Of a stretch of 64,000 bases of DNA, positions 62,050 to 64,000 are shown piece after piece. The notes beneath the pieces were generated by a model. That model worked only from the letters and a program-made list of their open reading frames with translations, was not told the origin of the DNA and did no database searches. Within the stretch, counting starts at the first letter, position 1, and every line of letters begins with the position of its first letter. Source of the DNA: Tanypteryx hageni. Its lineage: Eukaryota > Arthropoda > Insecta > Odonata > Petaluridae. The DNA lies in contig CM054116.1 in the NCBI GenBank assembly GCA_028673005.1, positions 26,389,840 through 26,453,839 of the forward strand, read 5' to 3'. Made by a program: the position numbers and the translations under genes.

Positions 62050-63213
62050 GCAGGGCTGGTGAACCTTATCTTACCAAAATTAACTTAATAAGAGAAAATT
62101 TGCCTCTTCGCGTGCCAGTATTATAAAAAAATGTTATCTGGGTCTATTCTTACAATGTAGCATATAGTACGTCTTTTCCCACACTGGAAGAAATTTATAT
62201 TATTTGATTCAAATGATATATAGTTTTTTATCAAATTATTAGAGCGAATCCCACATCTTCTCGACTTTACAAATAATATTAAATGCTAATGAAAAATAAG
62301 TTCCATTAATGGATAATGTTATCTTTAGTGGTGGTGGTACTCTCTAAAAACATTACGTATCTCATGAAAAATCATTAAACGTAAAAACGATTTGATAAAT
62401 GACATGAATGAAATAATGAACGGACTGATCCAAGGCATCAACCTCCGTTTCTCAAATTCTATTAATACTTATTGGATGTAAATGATATAATAAAAATGTC
62501 AGATACTAAATTCTGTGCTGATGCCAGGGGCAGATTGGGCTGCCAAAACACAGAGCATAATTCCTGTGGGCCGATGACACCTTTGGGACGGTTCCTTCTC
62601 GAGCCAAGATGTTTTCTTTTCAAACTCTATGATATTAGATTTTCACATGCGTCTGCATGTAGGTAATTTTGGCATCACCACACAAAACACAATTCTTGAT
62701 CGTTCTTTTCAATTGCACCATACCTTTCAGTCCACCAATCCTTAAAAATCCTTTCGCTTCGTTCACCAGAAAATTTTGCTTTTTTTATTCCTCGATTCCA
62801 CCATTATTCAAGGATAAAAATTTAAAGCGATATAAACTGCTATTCACAAAAACAAAAATTACCTAAATTCACTTGAAAATTCGAAGCTCCAACAACTAAT
62901 AAAATAAAAAGGTGCATGAAGTGTTTACAATAGTCGCTGATAGGTGGTGTAGTTGTGGCAGCTAAAAAATTTAGTTTTAAAAATATCTCTTCAACAATAC
63001 ATTATATGAGAAAAAATCATAATATAACTGATGGTACCTCTTGTAAATGCAGCCTCTCTTTTGCATCATTTCAATACGTACATTTATTAGATTTCCGGAA
63101 TCACTTTTGCCATGTCGCTGTATCAGCAAGTGGCACATTTCATTTTGTGGCGTGCCAAACAAATTCGTTCTGCATGCCACCCTTGGCACGCGTGCCATAG
63201 GTTCACCAGCCCC
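62050..63213. mobile_element. hAT-type element, 1164 bp, complete with perfect 8-bp duplication
   Basis: The left end GCAGGGCTGGTGAACCT and the right end read inward GGGGCTGGTGAACCT are inverted repeats, with cgcgtgcca/gcacgcgtgcca blocks inside. Identical 8-mers ATACTAGG flank it at 62042-62049 and 63214-63221. It contains a fragment of the 'tatggagaaagta' family at 62915-63010. Short frames in it (62472-62666, 62955-63200) are non-coding element sequence. Confidence 0.9.
62915..63010 (+). repeat. Fragment of the 'tatggagaaagta' repeat family (copy 5)
   Basis: tttacaatagtcgctgatag, gtggtgtagttgtggcagct and caatacattatatga match the aacaatagtcgtcggtagg, ggcgtggtggtggca and caatgcattatatgg region of copy 2. 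Only ~95 bp is present, inside the hAT element. Confidence 0.65.
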
Positions 63214-63221
63214 ATACTAGG

Positions 63222-63810
63222 GGCATTGTCCCTATGTGTGTCAACCCTGCCGTCCACTTGCTACGCACCTCGCTAAGCTGAAAATAATTTTTCGAGATAG
63301 CTCTTATCAAGTTGCTTATTTTTTATAAAGTTTTTTCCTCCAATGTACCGTTTCTGAAATATAAATTTTTAAATATTTTAAACAGCCACCATTTTGTTTC
63401 AGGATGGCAGGTGAAAGTGAAATATTTTTCCTGGTGTCTCCTAGGTTTATCTTTTAATCACAACAGTTATCACAGCTTCTCTCTGCCCTGAGGTCGAAAT
63501 TATAATGATTACTTCTCAGCACAATGCTTTCTTTAATAATTTCTTTATATCAACTATAACAATGTTGATTTAATTACGAAATAGTAATAGTTCAAAAATT
63601 TGATGATAGGGATACTGACAGTGCCAGAGGGTGGAGAGGAGGGGAACCTTTAAGCAATGCACTGTATGCTGAAATCAACAACAATGCAATTTCCCTTGAC
63701 GATGAAAGATTAACCCGAAATTTTCATGTTCAAAATGAATCTGTAGACTGATTCAACGCATATTTAAAAATCGACGGTTGGCAACGCTGTCCAGGATGCT
63801 AAACCGCATG
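63222..63810. other. No gene recognised
   Basis: 63697-63782 resembles 9296-9388 (gacgatga, gattcaacgcatattt, gacggttgg), a fragment of an unclassified repeat. Confidence 0.5.
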
Positions 63811-63811
63811 A

Positions 63812-64000
63812 CTGGGGTGACTGTGGCAGAGTGGTTAGAGCATTGCCCTTCCACACAGTGGTCCCAGGTTCGAATCCGGCAGAGGCCAGCATTTTTCATC
63901 CTGGGATCGTCCCATCCCCTACTTGTGTGATTTGAGGAGATGGTGCAAGTCAGCGCTCCGTCCTTCAGAAGGGATGTTAAGCAGTTGGCCCCCTTGGTAG
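63812..64000 (+). mobile_element. tRNA-derived SINE (runs off window end)
   Basis: A perfect pol III A-box TGGCAGAGTGG (63824-63834) and B-box GGTTCGAATCC (63867-63877) at normal tRNA spacing identify a tRNA-like head. The TpsiC and acceptor stems do not pair well, so it is not a working tRNA gene. The body continues tcctgggatcgtcccatccc, acttgtgtgatttgagg, cagcgctccgtccttcag, gatgttaagcagttggcccc, a 3' body shared in part with 37024-37290. The tail lies outside the window. Confidence 0.8.

Noticed and set aside
63812..63885. Functional tRNA gene
   Set aside because: A and B boxes are perfect, but the acceptor and TpsiC stems do not pair and a SINE body follows, so it is a SINE head.
1..64000. 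CRISPR arrays, phage genes or bacterial operons
   Set aside because: No regularly spaced repeats with unique spacers and no dense coding; the tandem repeats present have no spacers, and the only gene has introns.

Overview
This 64 kb window is nuclear DNA from an animal, most likely an arthropod. It is AT-rich and gene-poor, and the one recognisable gene has short spliced exons with canonical GT/AG junctions. There is no operon structure, no ribosome binding site pattern, and no dense coding. The number and diversity of non-autonomous DNA transposons, plus tRNA-derived SINE copies, point to a fairly large, repeat-rich genome. A DREF-type TATCGATA motif upstream of the gene fits an insect, but I cannot name the order or species.

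Layout. 1-2.6 kb: a DNA element with long inverted ends, a possible transposase relic, tRNA-like sequences in divergent arrangement, and a complete 250-bp hAT MITE with a perfect 8-bp target-site duplication. 2.6-13 kb: mostly unassigned AT-rich sequence with a degraded hAT copy, a two-unit repeat and one copy of an interspersed repeat (10.8 kb) that recurs at 51.1 kb. 13.6-16.4 kb: a pogo/Tigger-like MITE and an unclassified 'cggcgttgcgcggg' element. 19-22 kb: another hAT-like MITE and a GC-richer stretch. 24.5-26 kb: two PIF/Harbinger MITEs in tandem sharing one TTA target site, the second carrying a transposase N-terminal fragment. 27-39 kb: purine tracts, a 14-bp minisatellite, a 0.5-kb foldback element, two near-perfect hairpins, a truncated SINE and copies of a 0.4-0.6 kb repeat family. 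39-42 kb: CpG- and GC-rich DNA with an NRF-1/YY1/ETS-like cluster, the best candidate for an unannotated promoter. 43-57 kb: almost continuous repeats, including an inverted pair of the 0.6-kb family, a 1.25-kb Tigger-like element, four further hAT-type elements and an element with an internally expanded satellite.

The only confident protein-coding gene is at 59.83-61.02 kb on the plus strand: a four-exon Nudix hydrolase of the NUDT18 (MTH3-like) type with a complete Nudix box assembled across an exon junction, an E-box and DRE motif upstream and an AATAAA signal downstream. It is followed by two hAT elements (61.3 and 62.05 kb), and the window ends inside a tRNA-derived SINE. I found no CRISPR array, no rRNA and no intact functional tRNA. 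I also saw no clear new protein system. The best leads are mobile-element architecture and hairpins.
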